NCBI RefSeq assembly: GCF_036327775.1
Contig: NZ_CP109598.1
Location: 3,782,001-3,846,000, forward strand
DNA length: 64,000 nt
Direction of reading: 5' to 3'
DNA from: Streptomyces sp. NBC_01498
GTDB taxonomy: Bacteria; Actinomycetota; Actinomycetes; Streptomycetales; Streptomycetaceae
The position numbers were made by a program, and so were the translations under genes. The number at the start of each line of letters is the position of its first letter. Position 1 is the stretch's first letter. This document shows, one piece after another, positions 10,355 to 18,081 of this stretch. Under the pieces are notes generated by a model. The model was not told the DNA's origin. It worked only from the letters and a program-made list of their open reading frames with translations, and did no database searches.

Positions 10355-11412
10355 GCGCACGGCGTCATGAGGGGGCACGGGGGATGACGGGGACGGGACA
10401 CGAGGAGCCGGGGCGGCCCGCCGGGCCGGTACGGCGGGCGGTGCTGGACCGCGTCCTGCGGACGGCGGCCGAGAGGGCCGCGGCACCGGGCGGACTGCGC
10501 TTCACCGAACGTCAGTTGTACTACGAGGTGTGCCGGGTGCTCCAGCCGTGGCACCGGGCGCCCCGGCGGACGCGGTTCACCTCGCCGCCCCCGCTGAGCT
10601 ACCCCGCGTACCGGGCCGCGCTGTCGCGTCTCGGGCCCGGGACGGTGGCCGGTCTGCTGCCGCCCGTCGTGCCGGGACCCCGGGAGGCGGCGGGGCGGCA
10701 CACCCCGGAGCCGGACCTGTTCGACTACGGCCTGCCGAGGCTGCTGGTCTGCGAGTCCGACGACATCGCCGGCATGCTCCGCGCCAACGGGGTGCCGACG
10801 GAGTCGGCGTGCCCGGTGTACGGGGTCGCCGAACTCCCTCTCGAACAGGGGGTGTTGCGGATGCTGGCACGGGCGGAACGGGCGACGGTCTATCTGCTGC
10901 ACGACGCGAGCGCGCGGGGGCTCACCTTCCCCGCCCGGTTCGCCGGGACCGTCGACGTGCCGGACGGGGTGCGCGTCGTCCCGCTGGGGCTGCGGCCCCG
11001 GCAGGCGGGCGCGCTCCATCTGGTGCACGGCCGGGGGTGGGCGTACGCCGCCGTGCCCGTCGAAGGCCCGGCGCCGGTCGTCGTCGGCGGAACGGCTCCC
11101 GGCAAGAGCCCCGGCAAGAGCCCCGGCAAGAGCCCCGGCAAGGGGCCCGGCGCGGGTTCGGAGGCGGGCCCCGGTGCCGGACGAGGCGCCGGAGCGGATG
11201 CCGGACCGGGGCTCGGGCTCGGGTTCGCGCTCGGCCGCCGGGAGCGCGACTGGCTGCGGCGTGGCAGATTCGTGGAACTGGCCGCCGTGAATCCGGCGTC
11301 GCTGATCCGTACGGTGCACCGCCTCGTACGGGAAGTCCGCCCGCCCCGCTCGCCGTTGGCCGAACTCCGCGAGGCACGCCGGGCCGGTTTCCTGACCTGG
11401 CCCACCGGATGA
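10351..11412 (+). CDS. Soluble Spo11/TopoVI-A-like (winged helix plus Toprim-like) protein
   Basis: A 353-aa protein with no membrane segment. RFTERQLYYEVCRVLQP (Tyr57, Tyr58) resembles the catalytic-Tyr motif (R-D/E-I/L-Y-Y) of the Spo11/TopoVI-A winged helix. LLVCESDD with Glu135 and LLHDASARGLTF with Asp185 sit where the Toprim Glu and DxD would be; the second Asp is Ser187. Residues about 250-290 are a Gly/Pro/Lys repeat linker (PGKS units, 12-bp DNA repeat). The similarity is by motif only and weak overall. ATG 10351 overlaps the upstream stop; ATG 10384, behind GAGGGG, is an alternative start. Confidence 0.6.
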   Translation: MSARRHEGARGMTGTGHEEPGRPAGPVRRAVLDRVLRTAAERAAAPGGLRFTERQLYYEVCRVLQPWHRAPRRTRFTSPPPLSYPAYRAALSRLGPGTVAGLLPPVVPGPREAAGRHTPEPDLFDYGLPRLLVCESDDIAGMLRANGVPTESACPVYGVAELPLEQGVLRMLARAERATVYLLHDASARGLTFPARFAGTVDVPDGVRVVPLGLRPRQAGALHLVHGRGWAYAAVPVEGPAPVVVGGTAPGKSPGKSPGKSPGKGPGAGSEAGPGAGRGAGADAGPGLGLGFALGRRERDWLRRGRFVELAAVNPASLIRTVHRLVREVRPPRSPLAELREARRAGFLTWPTG

Positions 11413-11423
11413 GAGGAACCGCA

Positions 11424-11951
11424 GTGCCGCAGCCGCAGAGGCGGGAGATCACCTACACCGACGAGCTCCTCGCCGACCACTCCGTCCACCGGCGCTACTC
11501 GGACGGCCGCCAGGAGTGGCGCGGCGTGGGCGGCGGCCCGCACCGCCGGGTCGTCCGCTGGCGTGACGAACAGGGCCGCACCGGCACCGACGAACTGCTC
11601 GGGCGCCGGATCGTCAAGCGCGTGTTCGACGACGGGCGCCGGACGATCTACGGCCGCGAGGGCGGCTACGGCCGGACGCAGTGGAGCGACGGCGTGCTGA
11701 CGGTCAACCGGACGTCGTTCGGCGGCCGGCTGGGCGCCGTGCTGGGCGCGGTGACGGCCGGGGTCGTCATCGGGTCGGTGGCGATGCCGCCCGACGTCCT
11801 CTCCTTCGAGGAGGAGGAAGAACTGCGCAGGCAGGCCGAGGCCACCTCGTCGGGCGACGGCGGCAGCGGCGGCGGGAGCGCCGACGGCGGCGGCGACGGC
11901 TACGGCGACTGGGGCAACGACCCCGGCGGTGGCGACGACGACTTCGGCTGA
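11424..11951 (+). CDS. Small single-pass membrane protein with acidic Gly-rich tail
   Basis: A 175-aa protein that belongs to the same cassette, starting 12 nt after the Toprim-like gene. The N-terminal 90 residues carry a Tyr/Asp/Gly/Arg-rich pattern (TYTDELLADH, YSDGRQEWRG, FDDGRRTIYG, WSDGVLTVN) resembling short beta-hairpin repeats. One membrane helix follows (GRLGAVLGAVTAGVVIGSV). The tail is a run of Gly, Ser and Asp. No family is recognised. GTG 11424 has GAGAGGA 6 nt upstream; an in-frame ATG at 11409 overlaps the previous stop and is less likely. Confidence 0.65.
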   Translation: MPQPQRREITYTDELLADHSVHRRYSDGRQEWRGVGGGPHRRVVRWRDEQGRTGTDELLGRRIVKRVFDDGRRTIYGREGGYGRTQWSDGVLTVNRTSFGGRLGAVLGAVTAGVVIGSVAMPPDVLSFEEEEELRRQAEATSSGDGGSGGGSADGGGDGYGDWGNDPGGGDDDFG

Positions 11952-11991
11952 GCGAAAGGGCACCGGGCGTCACGCGCCGGGCGGGACGCTC

Positions 11992-12166
11992 GCCACAAGC
12001 CACAAGCCACAAGCCACAAGCCACAAGCCACAAGCCACAAGCCACGAGCCACAAGCGGCATGCCACACGCCACAAGCCACACGCGGCACGCGGCACGCCA
12101 CAAGCGGCACGCCGCACGCCGCACGCCGCACGCCGCACGCCGCACGCCGCACGCCGCACGCCGTAG
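11992..12166. repeat. Heptanucleotide array, 25 units in register
   Basis: Twenty-five consecutive 7-bp units: GCCACAA (mostly) for the first half, mixed GCGGCAC/GCCACAC in the middle, then a run of GCCGCAC, ending GCCGTAG. It fills the gap between the cassette's last gene and the asparagine-synthetase-like gene. Seven is not a multiple of three, so the array is non-coding in any fixed frame. Confidence 0.97.
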
Positions 12167-12216
12167 GCCCTGTCCCGCACCCGGTGGCGGAAGAGCGAGA
12201 AGAAAGGGGATACGCG

Positions 12217-13977
12217 ATGTCCCGCTGGTGCGCGAGTCTGACCGCCGACGACCCGGCCGGGCAGGTGGCTGCCATGGGCGGCCGTCCCGTACGGACCCGG
12301 GAGGGCGGCGGCCACGCCTTCGGGCTGCTCGACGGGCCCGGCGCCGCCTCGGGGCCGTACCGGGTGGGCGACGTGTACGCGATCGGCGAGGTCACCCTCC
12401 ACAACGCGCCCGAACTGCGCGCCCGGCTCGGCGCGGACGGTGCCCCGGGCGGCTCCGGGGACCCCCGTGACTGCCCGGACGGCGAACTGCTGCTGCGCGT
12501 CTACGTCAGGTTCGGCGCCGCCGGACTGGCCGCCGCCGACGGCATGTTCGCCCTGGCCATCGCCGAACGCGACGAACTCGTCCTCGTACGGGACCACATG
12601 GGCGCCCGCACCCTCTTCCACGCGCGTACCGGCACGGGCGGCCGGACCGCCTGGGCGGCGGCCACCTCCCTGCGGGCGCTCCAGCGATGGCCCGCGCTGG
12701 ACACCGGACTGCATCTGCCGGCCGTCCGGTCCTTCCTCACGTTCGCGTATCTCCCCGGCAGGGACACCCTGTTGCGCGGGATCCACGAGGTGCTGCCGGG
12801 CCGGTGCGTACGGCTGAAGCCGGACGGTTCCACGGTGGAGGAGACGTACTGGGAGCCGGCCGAGGCGATCGACGAGCGCCCGGCCGCCGAACACGCCCGA
12901 GAACTGCGCGAGTTGCTGGAGTCCGCCACCGCCCGCCGGCTGCCGACCGCCGAACCCGCCGGCGTGCTGCTCTCCGGCGGGGTGGACAGCAGCCTCGTCA
13001 CCGCGCTCGCCGCGAAACTGCACGACCACTCCGTCCGGTCGTACTCCATCAGCTTCGGCGGCGACGCCCCCAACGAACTCGCCTACTCCGGACTGGTCGC
13101 CGCCCACTGCCACACCGAGCACCAGGTCCTCACCGTGCCCGGCGAGGCGGTCGCGGCCCGGCTGCCCGAGACCGTCGCACTGCTGGACAGCCCGGTCGGC
13201 GACCCGCTGACCGTGCCCAACCTGATGCTCGCCGAGGCCGTCGCTGCGGACGGCATGAGCGTGGTGCTCAACGGGGAGGGCGGCGACCCGGTCTTCGGCG
13301 GCCCCAAGAACCTGCCGATGCTGATCCACGAACTGCACCGCGACGAACCGGGCGTGGACTCACGGGCGCGGGCCTACGTCGACTCGTACCGCAAGTGCCA
13401 CGCCGACCTGCCCACGCTGCTCACCCCCGGCGTCCTGGCCGAACTGGCGGACGCCCCGCCGGTGACGGATCTGCTGGCGCCATATCTGACGCAAGGTCAG
13501 ATGACCAGCCTGCTCAACCAGTTGCTGCACACCAACCTCCGTACCAAGGGCGCCCACCACATCCTCACGAAGGTGGAGCGCGTCACCGCCTCGCAGGGAC
13601 TGGAGGGCCGCGCCCCGCTGTTCGACCGGGCGGTCGTCGACCACGCGTTCCGGGTGCCGCCCCGGCTGAAGCTCCACGGGACGACTGAGAAGTGGATTCT
13701 CAAGGAGGCGGTACGCGACCTGCTGCCGGCGACGATCGTGGACCGCCCCAAGAGCGGTATGCGGGTGCCGGTGCAGCAGTGGCTGGACGGACCCCTGCGC
13801 GACCTGGGCCACGACCTGCTCCTCGGCCGGTCCGCACGCGCGCGGGGACTCTTCCGCGAGGACACCATCCGGTCCTGGCTACGGCGGGAGGGGACGCTGC
13901 TGCCGCGCCAGGGAGGCAAGTTGTGGCTGGTCCTGACGCTGGAGCTGTGGCTGCGGTCGTTCGAGGTGGGGGCCTGA
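12217..13977 (+). CDS. Asparagine-synthetase-like amidotransferase without the N-terminal catalytic Cys
   Basis: A 586-aa two-domain protein. The N-terminal half follows the class II glutamine amidotransferase fold but begins MSRWCASL, not Met-Cys, so the glutaminase nucleophile is absent. The C-terminal half has the pyrophosphatase loop SGGVDSS (about residues 253-259), LNGEGGDPVFGG, and a conserved lysine-rich end (DRPKSGMRVPVQQW). It probably activates a carboxylate as acyl-AMP and uses ammonia or an internal amine, as in beta-lactam synthetase or lasso cyclases; the substrate is unknown. ATG 12217 has AAAGGGGA 6 nt upstream. No precursor peptide gene was seen beside it. Confidence 0.8.
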   Translation: MSRWCASLTADDPAGQVAAMGGRPVRTREGGGHAFGLLDGPGAASGPYRVGDVYAIGEVTLHNAPELRARLGADGAPGGSGDPRDCPDGELLLRVYVRFGAAGLAAADGMFALAIAERDELVLVRDHMGARTLFHARTGTGGRTAWAAATSLRALQRWPALDTGLHLPAVRSFLTFAYLPGRDTLLRGIHEVLPGRCVRLKPDGSTVEETYWEPAEAIDERPAAEHARELRELLESATARRLPTAEPAGVLLSGGVDSSLVTALAAKLHDHSVRSYSISFGGDAPNELAYSGLVAAHCHTEHQVLTVPGEAVAARLPETVALLDSPVGDPLTVPNLMLAEAVAADGMSVVLNGEGGDPVFGGPKNLPMLIHELHRDEPGVDSRARAYVDSYRKCHADLPTLLTPGVLAELADAPPVTDLLAPYLTQGQMTSLLNQLLHTNLRTKGAHHILTKVERVTASQGLEGRAPLFDRAVVDHAFRVPPRLKLHGTTEKWILKEAVRDLLPATIVDRPKSGMRVPVQQWLDGPLRDLGHDLLLGRSARARGLFREDTIRSWLRREGTLLPRQGGKLWLVLTLELWLRSFEVGA

Positions 13978-14147
13978 GCCGCGTCCACGCAGTACCTGAC
14001 CGCCTTCGGTACGACCGAGCCCGTCCCGCCCTCGGCCGGAACGAACCCGTCCCGCCCTCGGCACGAAGCGGAGGACGGGACAGGACGGGACCGGACGAGG
14101 CAGGACGAGGCAGGACCGGACGAGCGGCGCGGAAGGCCGACCGGAGG

Positions 14148-15311
14148 TCAGCTCTCCTTGGTGGAGTACGAGTGCGCTCCCGTACCGGCGAGCGCGCCAC
14201 CCTCGACGATCAGGTACTCGTCACGGATCGGGTTCCCGGCGAAGAACGACTCCAGGATCTCCCGGGTACCGGCCGCGTACCGCGCCTGCGCCGAGAGCGA
14301 CGAGCCCGAGATGTGCGGCGTCATCGCGTGGTGCGGCATGGTGCGCCACGGGTGGTCGGCCGGCGCGGGCTGCGGGTACCAGACGTCGCCGCCGTAGCCC
14401 GCGAGCTGGCCGCTGCGCAGCGCCCGGTCGACCGCGTCACGGTCGACGATCTTCGCGCGGGCGGTGTTGATGAGGTACGCGCCCCGCTTCATGGTGCCGA
14501 GGAGCTTGTCGTCGAACAGGCCCTCGGTCTCGGGGTGCAGCGGCGCGTTGATGGTGACGACGTCGACGTGCGGGACCATCGCGGCGGTCGACTCGTGCCA
14601 GATCAGGTTCAGCTCCTGCTCGACCGACTCCGGCAGCCGGTGCCGGTCGGTGTAGTGCAGCTCGACGTCGAACGGCGCGAGGCGGCGGAGCACGGCGAGC
14701 CCGATGCGCCCGGCGGCGACCGTGCCGACCTTCATGCCTTCGAGGTCGTACGAGCGCGAGACCGCGTCCGCGATGTTCCAGCCGCCGTCGAGCACGATCT
14801 GGTGCGCGGGGATGAAGTTCCGTACGAGGCCGAGGATCGTCATCACGACGTGCTCGGCGACGCTGATGCTGTTGCAGAACGTGACCTCGGCGACGGTGAC
14901 GCCGTGCTCGATGGCCGCGTCCAGGTCGACGTGGTCCGAGCCGATGCCCGCGGTGACGGCGAGCTTCAGGTTCTTCGCGGTGGCGATGCGCTCGGCCGTC
15001 AGATACGCGGGCCAGAACGGCTGCGAGATGACGATGTCCGCGTCCACCAGTTCGCGGTCGAAGACCGACCCCGCGCCTTCCTTGTCGGAGGTGACGACGA
15101 GGGTGTGGCCGCGGCTCTCCAGGAAGGTACGCAGGCCGAGTTCACCGGAGACGCTGCCCAGCAGATGGCCGGGGGTGAAGTCGGTGCCCTCGGGGGTGGG
15201 CGTGGTCTGGCCGCCCGGGTAGTGGTCGATGACCGGGAGGTCGTCGCGGGCGTACGTGGTGGGCTGGCCGTCGGTCGGGTCGTCGTACAGGACACACAGG
15301 ATCTTGGCCAT
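14148..15311 (-). CDS. fdh: NAD-dependent formate dehydrogenase
   Basis: A cytosolic enzyme that oxidises formate to CO2 and reduces NAD+. The 387-aa length is standard for the D-2-hydroxyacid dehydrogenase-type FDH. Diagnostic segments are PFWPAYLTAERI, TAGIGSDHVDLDAA, AEHVVMTILGLVRN, the Rossmann loop GTVAAGRIG, and the catalytic His in MTPHISGSS. ATG 15311 has GAGGAG about 10 nt upstream. It lies directly downstream of the LysR gene on the same strand, with an OxyR-type box in the gap. The 170 bp between its stop and the asparagine-synthetase-like gene holds short GC-rich repeats (GACGGGAC, AGGCAGGACG) and no gene. Confidence 0.95.
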   Translation of the reverse strand: MAKILCVLYDDPTDGQPTTYARDDLPVIDHYPGGQTTPTPEGTDFTPGHLLGSVSGELGLRTFLESRGHTLVVTSDKEGAGSVFDRELVDADIVISQPFWPAYLTAERIATAKNLKLAVTAGIGSDHVDLDAAIEHGVTVAEVTFCNSISVAEHVVMTILGLVRNFIPAHQIVLDGGWNIADAVSRSYDLEGMKVGTVAAGRIGLAVLRRLAPFDVELHYTDRHRLPESVEQELNLIWHESTAAMVPHVDVVTINAPLHPETEGLFDDKLLGTMKRGAYLINTARAKIVDRDAVDRALRSGQLAGYGGDVWYPQPAPADHPWRTMPHHAMTPHISGSSLSAQARYAAGTREILESFFAGNPIRDEYLIVEGGALAGTGAHSYSTKES

Positions 15312-15404
15312 GACGTTGCGGCTCCTCGTCCGTTGCTGCGAAGTGCTTCGGAAGGTGGCTCCTACGGTCGTCGCAGGCGTTGTCCCTGGTCAAAGTGATC
15401 TTCT

Positions 15405-15429
15405 CTATGCCGGGATAGGCACCGGCTAT
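15405..15429 (-). promoter_or_regulatory. OxyR/LysR-type operator upstream of fdh
   Basis: The pattern CTAT-N6-ATAG-N7-CTAT, read equivalently on the minus strand as ATAG-N7-CTAT-N6-ATAG, resembles the repeated ATAG-N7-CTAT core bound by OxyR-type LysR regulators. It overlaps the LysR stop codon (15426-15428) and lies about 95-120 nt before the fdh start, so the LysR protein probably controls fdh. Confidence 0.6.
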
Positions 15430-16574
15430 CGCCCGGGGTCGGACGGCGATCCGGTGCCCGGCGGATGCCCGGACGATTCGGACCGGCCTGGTGGCCCGGA
15501 CGGTTCCGGCTCTCGTACGGACGCTTCCCGCTCTCGTACGGACAGATCCCGCCCTCGTACGGATGCGTCTTCCCGTACGGGCCGGTCCTGTTGCCCGGAC
15601 GGCTCGTCCCCCTCCGCGGGCGGGGACGGCTCGTCCCCCTCCGCAGGAACGGGGCGCAGGTGCGTGTCGAGGAGGCCGGCCAGGACCTCCCGTACGCTCA
15701 CCCGTCGCGCGGTCTCCAACAGGGCCTTCGCCAGGACCGGTTCGGGGCTGCGGTCGGCGATGACCAGACCCACGCGCGGTCCGTGCGCCGGGTGCTCCAG
15801 CGGGACCACACGCATCGTGGCGGGGACGCCGAACATGTGCAGCCACGCGTGCGAGATGACGCTCGACCAGCGGCCCACCGCCATGTGCGTGTAGAGGCCC
15901 GCGACGGTGTCGGTCTCGATGGCGGGCGTGACGCTCACGCCTTCCGCCGCGAAGTACTCGTCCATGATCCGGCGGTTGCGCATCTGCTGGGACAGCAGAC
16001 AGAGCGCCAGCCCGGAGATCTCGGCCCAGCGCACCGTCCGCCGCCCGGCGAGCGGGCTGTCGTGCGGGGTGAGCAGCAGATACCTCTCCTCGTACAGAGG
16101 GGTGCGCCGCACCTGGCGCAGGCTTTCGTCGTCCAGATAGGTGAGCGCGATGTCCAGTTCGAAGGAGGTCAGCCGCCGGGTGATGTCGCGCGACGACAGC
16201 GACTCCAACGAGACCCGCACCAGGGGGTGTTCCTCGCAGAACGGGCTGGTCAGCAGGGAGGCGGCGGTCAGCGCGGTGGGAATGGCGCCCAGCCGGAGCG
16301 TGCCGGTGAGCCCGCCGCGCATGACCGACAACTCGTGGTGCAGCGCGTCGCGTTCGGCCAGGATGCGGTGCGCCCAGAGCAATACCCGTTCACCCTCGGG
16401 CGTCAGCCCCTCGAACCGCCGGCCGCGCCGTACGACGGGCACGCCCAGTTCGTGCTCCAGTTTGCGTATCGCGGCGGAGAGCGACGGCTGGGACACGTAG
16501 CAGGCGTCGGCGGCCCGCGCGAAGTGCCGCTCGCGGGCGAGTGCGACCAGATACTCCAACTGCCGTAACAGCAC
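15426..16574 (-). CDS. LysR-family (OxyR-like) regulator of formate dehydrogenase
   Basis: A 382-aa regulator. The N-terminal winged helix is at residues 1-60 (LRQLEYLVALARERHFARAA, SQPSLSAAIRKLEHELG), followed by an effector-binding domain to about 300. The last 75 residues are a repeat-rich tail (AEGDEPS, VREDASVRGRD, VREREASVRE) not typical of LysR proteins; it comes from short DNA repeats containing CTCGTACGGA. GTG 16574 was chosen because it gives the canonical LysR N-terminus; the ribosome site is weak. It is co-oriented with and upstream of fdh, so regulation of fdh, and possibly of itself, is likely. Confidence 0.88.
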   Translation of the reverse strand: MLLRQLEYLVALARERHFARAADACYVSQPSLSAAIRKLEHELGVPVVRRGRRFEGLTPEGERVLLWAHRILAERDALHHELSVMRGGLTGTLRLGAIPTALTAASLLTSPFCEEHPLVRVSLESLSSRDITRRLTSFELDIALTYLDDESLRQVRRTPLYEERYLLLTPHDSPLAGRRTVRWAEISGLALCLLSQQMRNRRIMDEYFAAEGVSVTPAIETDTVAGLYTHMAVGRWSSVISHAWLHMFGVPATMRVVPLEHPAHGPRVGLVIADRSPEPVLAKALLETARRVSVREVLAGLLDTHLRPVPAEGDEPSPPAEGDEPSGQQDRPVREDASVRGRDLSVREREASVREPEPSGPPGRSESSGHPPGTGSPSDPGR

Positions 16575-16758
16575 GATGTCCCAGCTCCCCTTCCGCCGCC
16601 CGCACGCGCGTCGTCCGGCCATCCTCACGTACGGCAGGCGGCGCGGCGACCTCCTCGGGGGAGAGTGGCCGGGGGGCAGGGGGCTTGGGGCCGGTTGGGC
16701 GCGCGACTGCGGGCTCGGGGCTACGCGGGCCTGTGGCCTTGGTGCGGACGGTCGTCGC

Positions 16759-17961
16759 TCAGCGTGGCGGGAGGCGGTGCGAGTTGTCCCCGGCCCACCG
16801 CACCAGCGCCTTCGCCGCCTCCCGCACTCCGCTGTGGCCGAACCGCTCCGTCAGCGCCCCCGCCCGGCCGGACACCAGGCCGAGCCCGGCCGCCGACTTG
16901 GCGACCTGGTCCGTCAGCCGCTCCCGTACGGCCAACAGCTCTGAATCGCAGGTGAGTTGACGCACCCGGTCCACGATTTCCCTGGTCAGCGCCTCCGGGG
17001 CGGCGGGCGACGGAGCGTCGTGACCGAGGGTCGTATCCTCCACGGGCCCGCCGATGTCCGCCCAGTCCACGTGCGCGTCGCAGTAGCCGTGGGCGGCGAG
17101 CAGCCGGGCCTGGAGGTGGTGGGTCTCGTTGGCGGACGGCAGCCACAGCGTCGGTACGCCGGTCGCCGCCGCGTCGTAGATGTTGCCGAGCCCCGGTGTC
17201 ATGCACGCGTACGCGGCGCCGCTCATCAGGTCGAGCACGGTGTCGCGGTCGCCGGTACGGACGGCGGGGTCGCCGAGCGCCTCCGCGACCGCGCGGCTCG
17301 TCGTGACGACGACCGGCCGCCCGGCGGGCTGCGCGGCCCGTACGGCGTGCAGCATCAGCCGGGCGTAGGCGGCGGCGTCGGACGTTGTCCAGTACGGGTG
17401 TTGGAGACCGCCCAGGTTGAGCAGGACGTGCCGCCCGGACCCCGCCGTCGTCGTCTCCGGCCACCAGAGCTGCCGGGGCGGCAGGAGCGGGATGATCGGC
17501 GGTACGACGACGGTGCTGCGCCGCAGGGCCGGGTCCGCCGCGATCCGCTCCCGTACGCCGAAGAAGTCCTGCGCGACGTACAGCGCGGCGTCCCCGGCCA
17601 CCGCCGGGATCTCGGGCCAGAACCAGGTGAGGGCGTCGTACACCGCCACGTCCAGCCCGGCCCGGCGCGCCAGCGTGGCCTCGGGGAAGTCCATGGCCGT
17701 GACGAACAGGTCGTAGCGGGGCGCCAACCGCCGCAGGGACGCCAGCCGTTCGTCGTCGGACAGGCCGGTGGTCCCGTACACCGAGTGATACGGGGGCCGG
17801 TGCTGGAGGTCCAGTGTGTGACCGCCTCCGAAGTAGGCCAACTCGTCGCAGTAGGGGGCCAGTTCATGGGCCAGCGCGGCTGTCGCGGCGGGTGGCCCGA
17901 AGCCGAAGGGCTGGGCGTTGAGCAGAAGACGCGGTCTGGCCGCACCGGTGTTGACTGACAT
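16759..17961 (-). CDS. GT-B-fold glycosyltransferase-like protein
   Basis: A 400-aa protein. The N-terminus NAQPFGFGPPAATAALAHEL and the paired segments FGGGHTLDLQ, LLNLGGLQHPYW and MTPGLGNIYDAAATGVPTLW recall GT-B glycosyltransferases in which the donor nucleotide is bound near the C-terminal Rossmann half. The pattern is close to what I remember of cytosylglucuronate synthases of nucleoside antibiotic clusters, but no other gene of such a cluster is nearby, so this stays a guess. ATG 17961 follows AGGGGGG. It is divergent from the alpha/beta hydrolase gene. Confidence 0.55.
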   Translation of the reverse strand: MSVNTGAARPRLLLNAQPFGFGPPAATAALAHELAPYCDELAYFGGGHTLDLQHRPPYHSVYGTTGLSDDERLASLRRLAPRYDLFVTAMDFPEATLARRAGLDVAVYDALTWFWPEIPAVAGDAALYVAQDFFGVRERIAADPALRRSTVVVPPIIPLLPPRQLWWPETTTAGSGRHVLLNLGGLQHPYWTTSDAAAYARLMLHAVRAAQPAGRPVVVTTSRAVAEALGDPAVRTGDRDTVLDLMSGAAYACMTPGLGNIYDAAATGVPTLWLPSANETHHLQARLLAAHGYCDAHVDWADIGGPVEDTTLGHDAPSPAAPEALTREIVDRVRQLTCDSELLAVRERLTDQVAKSAAGLGLVSGRAGALTERFGHSGVREAAKALVRWAGDNSHRLPPR

Positions 17962-18081
17962 GTCGGCCCCCCTGGGGATCGGATCAGCGCGGTCGAGTAC
18001 GCGGACACGATACGGGGATGACTACTCTGAGTGAAATCGGGTAACTTCAGGTCACGACGGCTGATCATGTTCTGGAGCGCG

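Noticed and set aside
11929-12216. N-terminal extension of the asparagine-synthetase-like protein through the heptad array
   Set aside because: The extension would be pure repeat; ATG 12217 has a good ribosome site and the amidotransferase fold begins there.
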